A DNA stretch of 64,000 nucleotides from CAZEPT01 sp964626965 (lineage in GTDB: Bacteria > Patescibacteriota > Minisyncoccia > Phycocordibacterales > UBA9973): positions 24,357-88,356 of the forward strand of contig CAZVHB010000003.1 in the NCBI GenBank assembly GCA_964626965.1, given 5' to 3'. Position 1 is the stretch's first letter; every line of letters starts with the position of its first letter. The translations under genes were made by a program, and so were the position numbers. This document shows, piece by piece, positions 16,850 to 24,655 of this stretch. The notes under the pieces were generated by a model that made no database searches, was not told where the DNA came from, and was given only the letters and a program-made list of their open reading frames with translations.

Positions 16850-18052
16850 ATGAAAAAGAGCACAAGAACCTGCGTTGAATGTGGAAACAATCAGACAAAC
16901 CACACACTCACCTGGTTTGGAAACACAACAGGAATCCTTTTTACTCCATTGGATAAAGTTCTCGTGAATAACTTTCTAGGAAAACTCCTCGGACGAAGTA
17001 TCGATCGGATGACGAAACCATACTTACAAATTCTTCATACATGTCATTTAATACGATGGAATACCGATAGCACTAAAGCACTGACAAAACGCTCAGAAGT
17101 TATTTGGGATGAAGCAAAAAAAAGAGGAATTACCATGAAGCAACTCGTTATCCTTAACAAACCTGTAGAATTTTATACTGCGACTTTAAAAAACGGGCGT
17201 CAGTTATTTTTCGAAAGTGTCCCACAAACAAAAAAAGGATTTATCGAAAGTTATGCGTGGATGGATGACAAAAGTATTCTTAAGAAGAAATTACAACAAA
17301 AGAGCATCGCGACTCCATATGGAGGGAGTGTCTGGACTTTTAATCAAGCAAGAAAAATTTTTAATGCAGTACAAAAGCCGGTGATTATTAAGCCACGAGT
17401 TGGTTCACGAGGTCGTCACACAACAACATTTCTCTACACAGAAGAAGATTTAAAAAAAGCATATGATAGTGCAAAAAAATTATGTTTTTTTGTTGTTGTT
17501 GAAGAACATCTCATTGGGAGTGTGTATCGAGGGACCTGTATCAACGGAGTGCTCTATGGGGTTCTTGAAGGAATGCCTCCACGAATTACAGGAGATGGTA
17601 TTTCAACTATCACAGAACTTATTACAATAAAAAATGAAGAAAGTAAAAATTCAACGGTCAAAGCTGTAGTAAAAAATGACAAACTCTCAACATTCCTATC
17701 ACGTATCGGTTACACCGAAGATACAGTACTCCCAAAAGACATCACGATAGATGTATCAGAGAAAGTCGGACTCTCTTACGGTGGAGATAGTCGTGAACTC
17801 TTCCCTGAAACACATCCAGAGATAAGAAAAGAGATCGAACGAGCAGCGGTTATGGTTGACGCGGGAGTCATCGGCTTTGATTTCATTATTCAAGATCCAA
17901 CAAAAGACCCAGCTAATCAAAAATGGGGTATTATAGAGTGTAATTCCCTGCCGTTTATTAATTTACATCATTTCCCAAATACAGGAGAACCAGTAGATAT
18001 CGCTCAACACATCTGGAACGAAATAGAAAAACAAACTCAAACTAAAAAATAA
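16850..18052 (+). CDS. ATP-grasp ligase related to cyanophycin/glutathione synthetases
   Basis: 400 residues. The central part has ATP-grasp features: VIIKPRVGSRGRHTT (about 180), VVVEEHLIGSVYRGTCING (about 225), and a C-terminal metal-binding end GVIGFDFIIQD...WGIIECNSLPFINLHHFP, which resembles the cyanophycin synthetase/GshF-type ATP-grasp tail. Such enzymes form an amide or peptide bond through an acyl phosphate. A Cys-x2-Cys pair near the N-terminus (TCVECGNN) hints at a zinc knuckle. The substrate is unknown. Similar stand-alone genes are frequent in Patescibacteria. A weak -10 (TATTAG) 6 nt before the ATG suggests leaderless expression. Confidence 0.75.
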   Translation: MKKSTRTCVECGNNQTNHTLTWFGNTTGILFTPLDKVLVNNFLGKLLGRSIDRMTKPYLQILHTCHLIRWNTDSTKALTKRSEVIWDEAKKRGITMKQLVILNKPVEFYTATLKNGRQLFFESVPQTKKGFIESYAWMDDKSILKKKLQQKSIATPYGGSVWTFNQARKIFNAVQKPVIIKPRVGSRGRHTTTFLYTEEDLKKAYDSAKKLCFFVVVEEHLIGSVYRGTCINGVLYGVLEGMPPRITGDGISTITELITIKNEESKNSTVKAVVKNDKLSTFLSRIGYTEDTVLPKDITIDVSEKVGLSYGGDSRELFPETHPEIRKEIERAAVMVDAGVIGFDFIIQDPTKDPANQKWGIIECNSLPFINLHHFPNTGEPVDIAQHIWNEIEKQTQTKK

Positions 18053-18074
18053 AAACCCTACGAGAGGGTTTTTA
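18053..18074 (+). terminator. Terminator after the ATP-grasp gene
   Basis: AAAACCCT-acgag-AGGGTTTTT immediately follows the stop codon. Confidence 0.75.
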
Positions 18075-18097
18075 TTTTTCTAAGAAAATATTTTTTC

Positions 18098-18784
18098 TTA
18101 TTTGTTTGACATTTCTCTTGAAACTTTATCCAAAAGACGTGAAGCATGTTCCTTTCCACCGAGTCCAAGTGCAAGACCTCCACCGAGTGCGAGCATCAAG
18201 ACGAGTCCAGTGAATAGTGTACCAAAGAGTTCACGTCCAATACCGAGTTGAGAAAGAGCAACCATAAATGCAAATATCCAGATAGAATATTTTGCAACAG
18301 TTGCGAACATCATTGAGTGACGTCCAGCATCTACTGATTTTGCTCCGACAGTAACGATACCAGAAACAAAGTTAGATACATACGCTGCTGCGATAAGAAC
18401 GATACTTGCAACGGCTACTTTTGGAAGAAAGCCAGTGATAAGTGTTACAAGAATAGCATTTAAATCACTGAGACCAATGATATTAAGTGTTACAACGAGT
18501 CCAACAATAATCACAAACCATCTAACAATCCATCCTAGAAATGAAGATGCAGAAAAACTTACACCTGCCTTTCTTGAAAGATCATCAAGACCAACACTGT
18601 CGAGTAGACGATCAAGCTTAATAGTAACGAAAAGCTCTTTTACAGCTCTTCCTAAGAGTGACCCAAGTACCCATGCGAGTACAAAAACGAGAAGCGCGAC
18701 TATCAGATTTGGCACAAAATTTGCAAATCCGAGCCATACGTTTTGAAGAGATGAGGTGAATACCTCTGCCCAGCTTTGATTCAT
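18098..18784 (-). CDS. Small MscS-like / conserved TM-helix membrane protein
   Basis: 228 residues with four or five membrane helices: LIVALLVFVLAWVLGSLLG, WFVIIVGLVVTLNIIGL, VAVASIVLIAAAYVSNFVSG, and the Gly/Ala-rich FTGLVLMLALGGGLALGLGG at the end. The ALGLGGKE..SRLLDK end matches the pore-lining TM3 style of small-conductance mechanosensitive channels and of the conserved TM-helix repeat family. The cytoplasmic beta/alpha-beta vestibule of full MscS is missing. It probably forms an osmotic safety channel or a related membrane scaffold. Expressed alone, convergent to the ATP-grasp gene. Confidence 0.75.
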   Translation of the reverse strand: MNQSWAEVFTSSLQNVWLGFANFVPNLIVALLVFVLAWVLGSLLGRAVKELFVTIKLDRLLDSVGLDDLSRKAGVSFSASSFLGWIVRWFVIIVGLVVTLNIIGLSDLNAILVTLITGFLPKVAVASIVLIAAAYVSNFVSGIVTVGAKSVDAGRHSMMFATVAKYSIWIFAFMVALSQLGIGRELFGTLFTGLVLMLALGGGLALGLGGKEHASRLLDKVSREMSNK

Positions 18785-18889
18785 ATTATATTATATTAAT
18801 TATTAATTTGAAACTTTATGCCGACGCACAAAGGTCTCTAGACTAAGTATATCAATTTTAAGAAAAGAAGTAACTAATCTGTGGAAAAC

Positions 18890-19027
18890 CCCCACACCTA
18901 TCCTGCCATTATTCCAAAGTGTTTTAGTTCAATAAGGAGAAAAAAGAGATGCGCGATGCAGACAAGTGATCTATTTCAAAAATGTACTGTTGGAATACAA
19001 AAACACAATGGCAGGATAGGTGTCGGG
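18890..19027. repeat. Palindromic element, copy B
   Basis: Left arm CCCCACACCTATCCTGCCAT (18890-18909) is complementary to 19008-19027 with one mismatch. Inner ATTCCAA (18911-18917 region) pairs with TTGGAAT (18990-18996 region). Relative to copy A at 3258-3388 the central arm bases and one inner pair have changed on both sides together. Conserved inner tracts GTTTTA and CAAAAACAC are also shared. Confidence 0.8.
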
Positions 19028-19093
19028 AGAAAAGTCCAGTACTAGTTTTTAGTGCGGAGTTTTTAGTTTATAGAGAAAACAGAGCACAAACAT

Positions 19094-19134
19094 ACAACAG
19101 CAGGGCGACCAAAGGTCGCCCTGCTGTTGTGTTT
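19094..19134. terminator. Bidirectional terminator hairpin
   Basis: ACAACAGCAGGGCGACC / GGTCGCCCTGCTGTTGT around AAA, followed by TTTT. It ends the 19169-19789 minus-strand gene. Confidence 0.8.
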
Positions 19135-19168
19135 TCTATACCCTGCAACCTACCACCTATTCCCTAAC

Positions 19169-19789
19169 TTAGTACGTCATCTGGGGAATTTTTGAGAGAA
19201 CGTTTTTATCAACAATCCTAATGTGAGAGAAATCAACGACATCCCTGATAAGTTTATCGTACATATGTGCTCGATAGAGAAAATCCGGTGTTTCAAATGA
19301 AGCGTAGGTTAATTCCCTACCAATTTCTGATTCGAGCTTTCGTATAACTTCTTCAATTTTCTGTTTCTTGAGTTTTTTACCAACAATAAGAAGATCAATA
19401 CGTGTATTTGAATCAGGAATAAAAAAACCAGTTGCAATAAGTAATTCGACTGACCCTACCCCATTAAATCGTTTTTTTAAAGACTCAGCGGTATTTTCGC
19501 TCTTTGGAGACAAAATAGAATAAAGTTCATTCTTAAACATACACTTAGGATTAAGTGTATAAATAACAACAACTTTCTTTGCATTACGAACTGTCTTGAT
19601 TGTTTTATTTTGTTTTTTAACAAGTGTTGATGATAAAAGCCAGATAAGATCTCTTTTAACTATATCTTTCTTGATTTTTGTTTTCTTTGCGATTTCTTCG
19701 ACAGTAAAAGGCACTTCAGGGTGCATCAAAAAAAGCCTCATGACTTTGATTCTCTGTATTGAGCCAAATAGTTTCCCTAATATTTCCAT
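19169..19789 (-). CDS. Winged-helix protein with nucleotidyltransferase-like C-terminus
   Basis: 206 residues from the ATG at 19789. This start is chosen because TATACT lies exactly 6 nt upstream; a start 18 nt further up would overlap the -10. N-terminal winged helix: KVMRLFLMHPEVPFTVEEIAKK.KIKKDIVKRDLIWLL. C-terminal half: GVGSVELLIATGFFIPDS.TRIDLLIVGKKL, which resembles the GS..D.D-type core of minimal nucleotidyltransferases, although the catalytic Asp pair is not clear. Proteins with this layout are common in Parcubacteria and are annotated as transcriptional regulators. Target unknown. Confidence 0.7.
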   Translation of the reverse strand: MEILGKLFGSIQRIKVMRLFLMHPEVPFTVEEIAKKTKIKKDIVKRDLIWLLSSTLVKKQNKTIKTVRNAKKVVVIYTLNPKCMFKNELYSILSPKSENTAESLKKRFNGVGSVELLIATGFFIPDSNTRIDLLIVGKKLKKQKIEEVIRKLESEIGRELTYASFETPDFLYRAHMYDKLIRDVVDFSHIRIVDKNVLSKIPQMTY

Positions 19790-19821
19790 TTCTATAGTAT
19801 ACAACAAAAAAATCTGTGCAA

Positions 19822-19864
19822 CAATACAAAAGAGCGCAACCTACGGTTGCGCTCTTTTGTATTT
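19822..19864. terminator. Bidirectional terminator
   Basis: AATACAAAAGAGCGCAACC-tac-GGTTGCGCTCTTTTGTATT. It lies downstream of the L10-L7/L12 operon and is followed by a TTTGGCATTTAGAAT repeat segment. Confidence 0.8.
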
Positions 19865-19901
19865 ACCTCTTGTTTTACCATTTGGCATTTAGAATCTAGG
19901 A

Positions 19902-19934
19902 TTACTTGAGTTCAACCTTTCCTCCTGCACCCTG
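19902..19934 (-). pseudogene. Duplicated 3' end of rplL
   Basis: The minus strand encodes QGAGGKVELK followed by a TAA stop. This nearly matches the last codons of rplL (DAGGKVELK, stop TAG) 60-90 nt upstream. The DNA GCAGGAGGAAAGGTTGAACT is shared exactly. It looks like a remnant of a tandem duplication or of a recombination event. The intervening sequence is not rplL-like. Confidence 0.65.
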
Positions 19935-19990
19935 GAACGCTCCGGTAGAGCATTCCGAGTACTCCCGGAAAGTTTGAATGAAATAGTAAA

Positions 19991-20353
19991 CTATTTTAGT
20001 TCAACCTTTCCTCCTGCATCCTCGATAGCTTTTTTCAAAGCTTCAGCTTCTTCTTTCTTTGCATTTTCTTTCAAAGTTGAAGGAATACCGTCAACGAGGT
20101 CTTTTGCTTCTTTAAGTCCAAGAGCAAGAGCTTCTTTAACTACTTTCATAACACCAATTTTTTGTTCACCTGCTGCTGTAAGTACAACAGTAAATGAATC
20201 TTTTTCTTCTGCTACAGCACCACCTGCAGCTGGAGCAGCTGCAACAGCAGCAGCTGATACACCGAACTTTTCTTCAATAGCTTTTACAAGCTCGTTGAGT
20301 TCAAGAACTGATGCATTTTCTAAATCATTAAGGAATGAATCGAATTTTGACAT
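19991..20353 (-). CDS. rplL: 50S ribosomal protein L7/L12
   Basis: 120 residues, standard length. An N-terminal dimerisation helix region (LENASVLELNELVKAIEEKFGV) is followed by an Ala-rich hinge and the C-terminal factor-binding domain EKIGVMKVVKEALALGLKEAKDLVDG. It forms the flexible stalk recruiting translation GTPases. It lies 25 nt downstream of rplJ, the usual L10-L7/L12 operon. The last 11 codons are duplicated just downstream (19902-19934). Confidence 0.98.
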   Translation of the reverse strand: MSKFDSFLNDLENASVLELNELVKAIEEKFGVSAAAVAAAPAAGGAVAEEKDSFTVVLTAAGEQKIGVMKVVKEALALGLKEAKDLVDGIPSTLKENAKKEEAEALKKAIEDAGGKVELK

Positions 20354-20378
20354 ATTTTTTTAAAAATTAAATTTATAA

Positions 20379-20864
20379 TTATTTTGTTTTTGCGACTTCA
20401 GAAATACCAATTGCAAGAGATTGTATTGGAGACTTGAGAAGGTATGCAATTTGTGAAAGTAATACTTCACGAGATGGGATAGTTGCGATACCAGTCATTT
20501 GAGCAGCATCCATATACTTCCCTTCAAACACTCCACCAAGAATTGCAATTTGATCTTTGTGAGTCTTACTAAATTCATGCACAAGTCGTGCTGGAGTTAG
20601 TAAATCAGCACTGTACGCAATTGCAACTTCACCTGGAAGTTCTGGATACTCACCCTCGTGGTTAGACGCAGTAAGTACACGTTTCAAAAGTGTTTTCTTA
20701 AGAACAGTAAAACCAACGTTTTCAGCTCTGAGAGCTCTCCTTAGTTCTATTGTTTCTTTTACAGAAAGTTTCTTGAAACCGACAAAAACAACAGATTGTG
20801 CATCAACAATTTTCTCGGAAACGAGAGTAATCAATGATGCTTTTTTTTGTTTTGATATTGCCAT
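20379..20864 (-). CDS. rplJ: 50S ribosomal protein L10
   Basis: 161 residues. N-terminal rRNA-binding domain with VVFVGFKKLSVKETIELRRALR and NVGFTVLKKTLLKRVL. The C-terminal helix (SREVLLSQIAYLLKSPIQSLA) anchors L7/L12 dimers. Together they build the ribosomal stalk. The L10 leader RNA upstream indicates the classic autogenous control by the L10-L12 complex. Confidence 0.97.
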   Translation of the reverse strand: MAISKQKKASLITLVSEKIVDAQSVVFVGFKKLSVKETIELRRALRAENVGFTVLKKTLLKRVLTASNHEGEYPELPGEVAIAYSADLLTPARLVHEFSKTHKDQIAILGGVFEGKYMDAAQMTGIATIPSREVLLSQIAYLLKSPIQSLAIGISEVAKTK

Positions 20865-20924
20865 ATGTTGATTAAGAATAAAAGACTTAATAAGTCATTT
20901 TATTTCTTAATTGTAAAATAAAAA

Positions 20925-21040
20925 AATCGACCTAATAAAAGCCGAAATTCTTATACACGTAGTGTCATTAGATATTTCTACCTCGGCTGGATTTACGGAA
21001 AGAATGTAGTCCTCTCCACCGGCTGTCTTCGGCTTATACT
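20925..21040 (-). promoter_or_regulatory. Ribosomal protein L10 leader
   Basis: The minus-strand RNA contains GCCGAAGACAGCCGGUG, matching the conserved core of the L10 leader (CCGAAGACAG..GGUG). A long stem partner, AGCCGA.. with ..UCGGCU, then forms followed by U-rich sequence (20920-20945). The L10-(L7/L12)4 complex binds this leader to repress its own operon. The 3' hairpin with U tract may be an attenuator. Confidence 0.75.
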
Positions 21041-21072
21041 CTATATATACCACACATTATTAAAAAATACAA

Positions 21073-21249
21073 TTAATTAACGCGATCCAAGATCTCCCCA
21101 ATCACCGCAGGAAGTTCTATCGTCTTTCCCCCTTTTATTTTACAATTCATCTCAGATAGATCACATCCATACCCTATATACAAGCTCACGAGTCCCAAGA
21201 ACCCAAGACAGCAAAGCGCAAACAATGTACGTACTAAATGTGTCGTCAT
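21073..21249 (-). CDS. Small single-TM protein, 58 residues
   Basis: An open frame shorter than 60 codons, with the start at 21249 preceded by AGAGGT at a good spacing. Residues 5-27 are a membrane helix (LVRTLFALCCLGFLGLVSLY), followed by a small soluble part with two Cys (GCDLSEMNCKIKGGKTIELP). No family recognised. The clear ribosome-binding site, stop codon and position between rplJ and the kinase-like gene argue for a real gene. Confidence 0.5.
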   Translation of the reverse strand: MTTHLVRTLFALCCLGFLGLVSLYIGYGCDLSEMNCKIKGGKTIELPAVIGEILDRVN

Positions 21250-21269
21250 ATACCTCTAGTATATCACAC

Positions 21270-21869
21270 CTATGAACGTTCTTTAAGAAATGAGTACAAT
21301 GCTTTATGGATATCAAGTGTTACTTTTGAAATAGGTTGATTACCATTAATCTCTTTAAATGACGCATGGTCTTTAAAATAACTCACACTCTTACTTACTT
21401 GGTCTTTGTGCCATGCGATACGTCTTTTCAAATACAATACATCATCCTGATTACGCAGACGCGACAAACTTCTTTTTTTTACTTCTGTATCCGGAAGAGA
21501 AATATACAGTACAACATAGTCATCTTTTTTTTCTTTCATTAACTTATGGAGCAACTGTGCTTCTGGTTTTAATCGTGGATTACCTACAAATAAAAGTGTT
21601 TTATTTTTGGGAACCTTCGAGACATGATCAACGAGAAACTTTTTCATCAACACAACTGGAGTTGGAAATCCTTTTTCTGTTGTCTTTCTGAGCATCTCCC
21701 CTTCTTTTGTTTTTGACAATGCAAGCTTACGCCAATATTTTCCTGACTCAACAGGAGAAAAAGCAAATGTGTCTTTCAACACATCAGCCTGTGTATCTTT
21801 CCCTGATGCAATTTGTCCTAAAAGCACGACATGAAATGGGAGGAGTATTTTTTTATCTTTTTTTATCAT
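21270..21869 (-). CDS. Adenylate kinase-like nucleotide kinase
   Basis: 199 residues. P-loop VVLLGQIASGKDTQA near residue 15. The AMP-binding region is degenerate (FSPVESGKYWRKL instead of the usual STGDMLR), and FVGNPRLKPEAQLL stands where adenylate kinases have DGFPR. An Arg-rich lid is visible (VKKRSLSRLRNQDDVLYLKRR). It is therefore an adenylate-kinase-family protein whose substrate may differ from AMP. It starts 5 nt after the upstream membrane protein stops, so the two are translated from one mRNA. Confidence 0.75.
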   Translation of the reverse strand: MIKKDKKILLPFHVVLLGQIASGKDTQADVLKDTFAFSPVESGKYWRKLALSKTKEGEMLRKTTEKGFPTPVVLMKKFLVDHVSKVPKNKTLLFVGNPRLKPEAQLLHKLMKEKKDDYVVLYISLPDTEVKKRSLSRLRNQDDVLYLKRRIAWHKDQVSKSVSYFKDHASFKEINGNQPISKVTLDIHKALYSFLKERS

Positions 21870-21873
21870 TGTA

Positions 21874-22371
21874 TTAATCTACGAAAAGAGTCATATAACT
21901 TTCTTTTGGTGTGTTCTGACCACTTGGGTCTTCTTCCTTGATACGCAGTTTAACCTTGCCGGTATATGTAAAATTAGCCAGAGTCGCAGTATAGGTTGAT
22001 GGGAAACCAGTTGTCCAATCACTCGTTGTTGTAAGTACACTTGTATCGAGTAGTTTTCCATACTCATCATACAGTTCAATAGTTCCTCCTTGTCCTTCAA
22101 ATATAACCCAAGGAGCACAATCTGTATTTGTATTATCAATAAGAACTGACACTACAATAGCAGATGCAACATGACTGTTTGGCTCAGGAGAAAGAGCGTG
22201 AAGTGCACAATATATATCCGCATCGACATCATCTTGTAAACCAATTTCTGTTTTTACTTCATCTACAATCTGTACTATCTTGGGTCCAAGAAGTTTTTTA
22301 TCATGAATAGCAACATAATACACTGAATACACAATAAATCCCAAAAGACACAACATTAAAAATCCTTTCAT
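21874..22371 (-). CDS. Membrane-anchored extracytoplasmic protein, unknown
   Basis: 165 residues from the ATG at 22371. This start lies 6 nt after a TATACT box; an in-frame ATG 6 nt earlier abuts that box. An N-terminal hydrophobic segment (MKGFLMLCLLGFIVYSVYYVA) is followed by a soluble, beta-rich domain with two or three Cys and phrases such as DWTTGFPSTYTATLANFTYTGKVKLRI, like a secreted Ig-type domain. No family recognised. Operon partner of the kinase-like gene. Confidence 0.6.
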   Translation of the reverse strand: MKGFLMLCLLGFIVYSVYYVAIHDKKLLGPKIVQIVDEVKTEIGLQDDVDADIYCALHALSPEPNSHVASAIVVSVLIDNTNTDCAPWVIFEGQGGTIELYDEYGKLLDTSVLTTTSDWTTGFPSTYTATLANFTYTGKVKLRIKEEDPSGQNTPKESYMTLFVD

Positions 22372-22445
22372 ACACATAGTATATAGAGCCCCTTACAAAC
22401 AAGCAATAGTACAGAGTCGTACCATGTCTATGGTATAGTAGAATC

Positions 22446-23543
22446 ATGCGAATTTTTACTTTTATCACATCACTCACTATTATCATTAGCCTGGCTAGCG
22501 TCATTGTATTTTTTGTTTTTAACTCATATGGAATTTTTAAAAACCCAACAATTAATAAAGTAGTACTGAGTCTTCTGATAATTATGCCAATCCTCCTGAT
22601 TATTACTCACCTAGTCGGCTATTCAACATATTCAAAACTAAACAGTATTATCTACACAACAACGGTCATTTGGTTTGGATGGTTCTTATATATATTTTGT
22701 GCGTCAATAATTCTTGGTATTGTATACTTTTTTATCAAACACACACCACAATCTATTCTTACGCTTATCTGCATCAGTACTGTGGTCGTCATCTCCTGCA
22801 CTATTGGCTATGCAGTATGGAATGCGTCACACCCTGTTGTCACCACAATGAAAGTAACCATTCCAAATCTCTCCCCTCTCTGGCATAATAAAAAAATTAT
22901 CCTTTTTTCAGACACACACCTCGGTCTCGTACGTGGAGAAAAATTTACAGAAAAAGTCGTAGCTCTCGTCAATGAACAACACCCTGACCTCGTACTGATG
23001 GCTGGAGATATGATCGACGGACCAGCAATCCCCTACGAGACATTCAGTGCTCCATTTAAAAAAATTAACTCTACGTATGGCGTGTTTTATACCCCTGGTA
23101 ATCATGAATGGTATAACGTTGAACCAGAAAAATTTATTGGTGTAATGAAACATCTCACCAAAGCACTCATTGATGAAAAATTTATTGTAAACGGCACTCA
23201 GATTGTTGGTATTAATTATGGAATGGAAAATAGTGACGCCACACAGGCGCGATTAGCACGGACAGGATTTGACCCGAGTATTCCAAGTATTGCGATTATT
23301 CATGATCCAAAAAATAATGATGCGTTAATTGAAAAAGGAGTTTCGCTCGTTGTTTCTGGTCACACTCACTGTGGACAATTCTGGCCATTTACGAGTATCG
23401 TTAAAAAAATATATAAAGATAAGACCCATGGAGTACGTCAACTCGGTGACCAAGCAACGATAACCACGTGTGGTATCGGGACAGCATTCTCACCATTTCG
23501 AATTGGGAACACGCCAGAGATTGTTGTGATAGAAATACAATAA
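22446..23543 (+). CDS. Membrane-bound metallophosphoesterase (YkuE-like)
   Basis: 365 residues. Four hydrophobic segments in the first 130 residues, then the calcineurin-like metallophosphoesterase core: LFSDTHLGLVRG (metal site I), DLVLMAGDMIDG (II), YTPGNHEWY (III), IAIIHDP (IV) and VVSGHTHCGQFWPF (V). All metal ligands are present. The catalytic domain follows the membrane part, as in YkuE/YaeI proteins that cleave phosphodiesters or UDP-sugar-lipid pyrophosphates. TATAGT sits 6 nt before the ATG (leaderless). Exact substrate unknown. Confidence 0.88.
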   Translation: MRIFTFITSLTIIISLASVIVFFVFNSYGIFKNPTINKVVLSLLIIMPILLIITHLVGYSTYSKLNSIIYTTTVIWFGWFLYIFCASIILGIVYFFIKHTPQSILTLICISTVVVISCTIGYAVWNASHPVVTTMKVTIPNLSPLWHNKKIILFSDTHLGLVRGEKFTEKVVALVNEQHPDLVLMAGDMIDGPAIPYETFSAPFKKINSTYGVFYTPGNHEWYNVEPEKFIGVMKHLTKALIDEKFIVNGTQIVGINYGMENSDATQARLARTGFDPSIPSIAIIHDPKNNDALIEKGVSLVVSGHTHCGQFWPFTSIVKKIYKDKTHGVRQLGDQATITTCGIGTAFSPFRIGNTPEIVVIEIQ

Positions 23544-23545
23544 AA

Positions 23546-23578
23546 AATACCCGGTAAGACTACCGGGTATTTTTTTAT
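23546..23578 (+). terminator. Terminator after the metallophosphoesterase
   Basis: AAATACCCGGT-aagact-ACCGGGTATTTTTTT. Serves the plus gene and possibly the convergent methyltransferase. Confidence 0.85.
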
Positions 23579-23586
23579 GACACTAT

Positions 23587-24459
23587 TTATTTACTCCATC
23601 GTGCGACAATTCCAGCAGGAAGTTTTTTATCCGGGTTTGAAGTACATGGAATGACGAGCTCTCCTGTTTCAATACTTCCACCGTATCTTTTAACAAGTGG
23701 TAATAAATTATTTTTATACGTCGTCACAGAGTATCCTGAGCTATATCCATTAACCAAGAAAAATAGTGGTTCAAGTGAGAGTACTTTGAAAGCGAGACTA
23801 AAAAGCTCAGTTAGTTGTTCTTCTATTTTCCAAAGCTCTCCATTTGGTCCATGACCAAATGACGGTGGATCCATCATGATTCCATCATAGACATTTCCTC
23901 TTTTGAGTTCGCGTTTCAAAAACGAGATACTATCATCAATAAGTAATTTTATCTTTATTTCAGAAAGACCCGAGAGTTCTTGGTTTTTCTTCGCCCACAT
24001 ATATGTAGATTTTGATCCATCGATATGAGTCACTTCTGCCCCTGCTTGTGCACATGCAAGTGTCGCACCACCGGTATATCCAAAGAGGTTCAAGACTTTC
24101 ACATCTTTTCGTTTAGATTTTTTTATCGTACTTGCAAGCCATTCCCAGTTTGATACTTGTTCAGGAAACAACCCAACATGTTTAAAACTCGTTGGTTTTA
24201 TCTGTATACGCAGTGTCCCAATATCAATCACCCATGATGCGGGTATATGTTTTGAAACAATCCATTCAGTGTGTGACCCTTTTCGAAGAAACCGAGCATC
24301 GGCTTTCGCCCATGTTTTCTCAGGCAGTGTCTTAGGGAAAATAGCTTCTGGATCAGGACGAGCAAGTGTATAGTCCCCAAAACGCTCAAGTTTCATCCCG
24401 TCGCCGGCGTCGAGTAATTCATAATCTTTTTGATTTGAAAGAAGGTATTCTTGTATCAT
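23587..24459 (-). CDS. SAM-dependent methyltransferase (RlmI/K-related)
   Basis: 290 residues. An N-terminal substrate domain precedes a class I methyltransferase: motif I VLNLFGYTGGATLACAQAGAEVTHID (about 142), an SKSTYMWAKKN segment, and motif IV YDGIMMDPPSFGHGPNGELW (about 200). The DPPSFG motif is that of the RlmI/RlmK/YwbD group of 23S rRNA cytosine-5 or guanine methylases, but the PUA domain of RlmI is missing. It probably modifies RNA. Specificity cannot be set from sequence. Confidence 0.82.
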   Translation of the reverse strand: MIQEYLLSNQKDYELLDAGDGMKLERFGDYTLARPDPEAIFPKTLPEKTWAKADARFLRKGSHTEWIVSKHIPASWVIDIGTLRIQIKPTSFKHVGLFPEQVSNWEWLASTIKKSKRKDVKVLNLFGYTGGATLACAQAGAEVTHIDGSKSTYMWAKKNQELSGLSEIKIKLLIDDSISFLKRELKRGNVYDGIMMDPPSFGHGPNGELWKIEEQLTELFSLAFKVLSLEPLFFLVNGYSSGYSVTTYKNNLLPLVKRYGGSIETGELVIPCTSNPDKKLPAGIVARWSK

Positions 24460-24513
24460 ATCTATAATATAACCACATAAGGCTTTCTTTTAAAAGGTGT
24501 AGATATACAGTAA

Positions 24514-24627
24514 TTGACATATATTAGATACCATGCTACTATAGACACAAGTCAAATTTCCTTGAAAAAGGATTTTTTTGTTGGAAAAATGAGACATATG
24601 GAAGAAATTCAATGTGCCTCATTTTTC
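24514..24627 (+). promoter_or_regulatory. Promoter with attenuator-like leader
   Basis: TTGACA (24514-24519), a 17-nt spacer and TACTAT (24537-24542) give a near-consensus promoter. Ten nt after the expected start comes a terminator-like hairpin, TCCTT-gaaa-AAGGA plus seven T (24559-24579). Next is an inverted repeat GAAAAATGAG (24584-24593) / CTCATTTTTC (24618-24627), and then the 24656 gene. The order suggests transcription attenuation. Confidence 0.6.
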
Positions 24628-24655
24628 TCACATTAAAATCTAAAAAAGAAAGATT

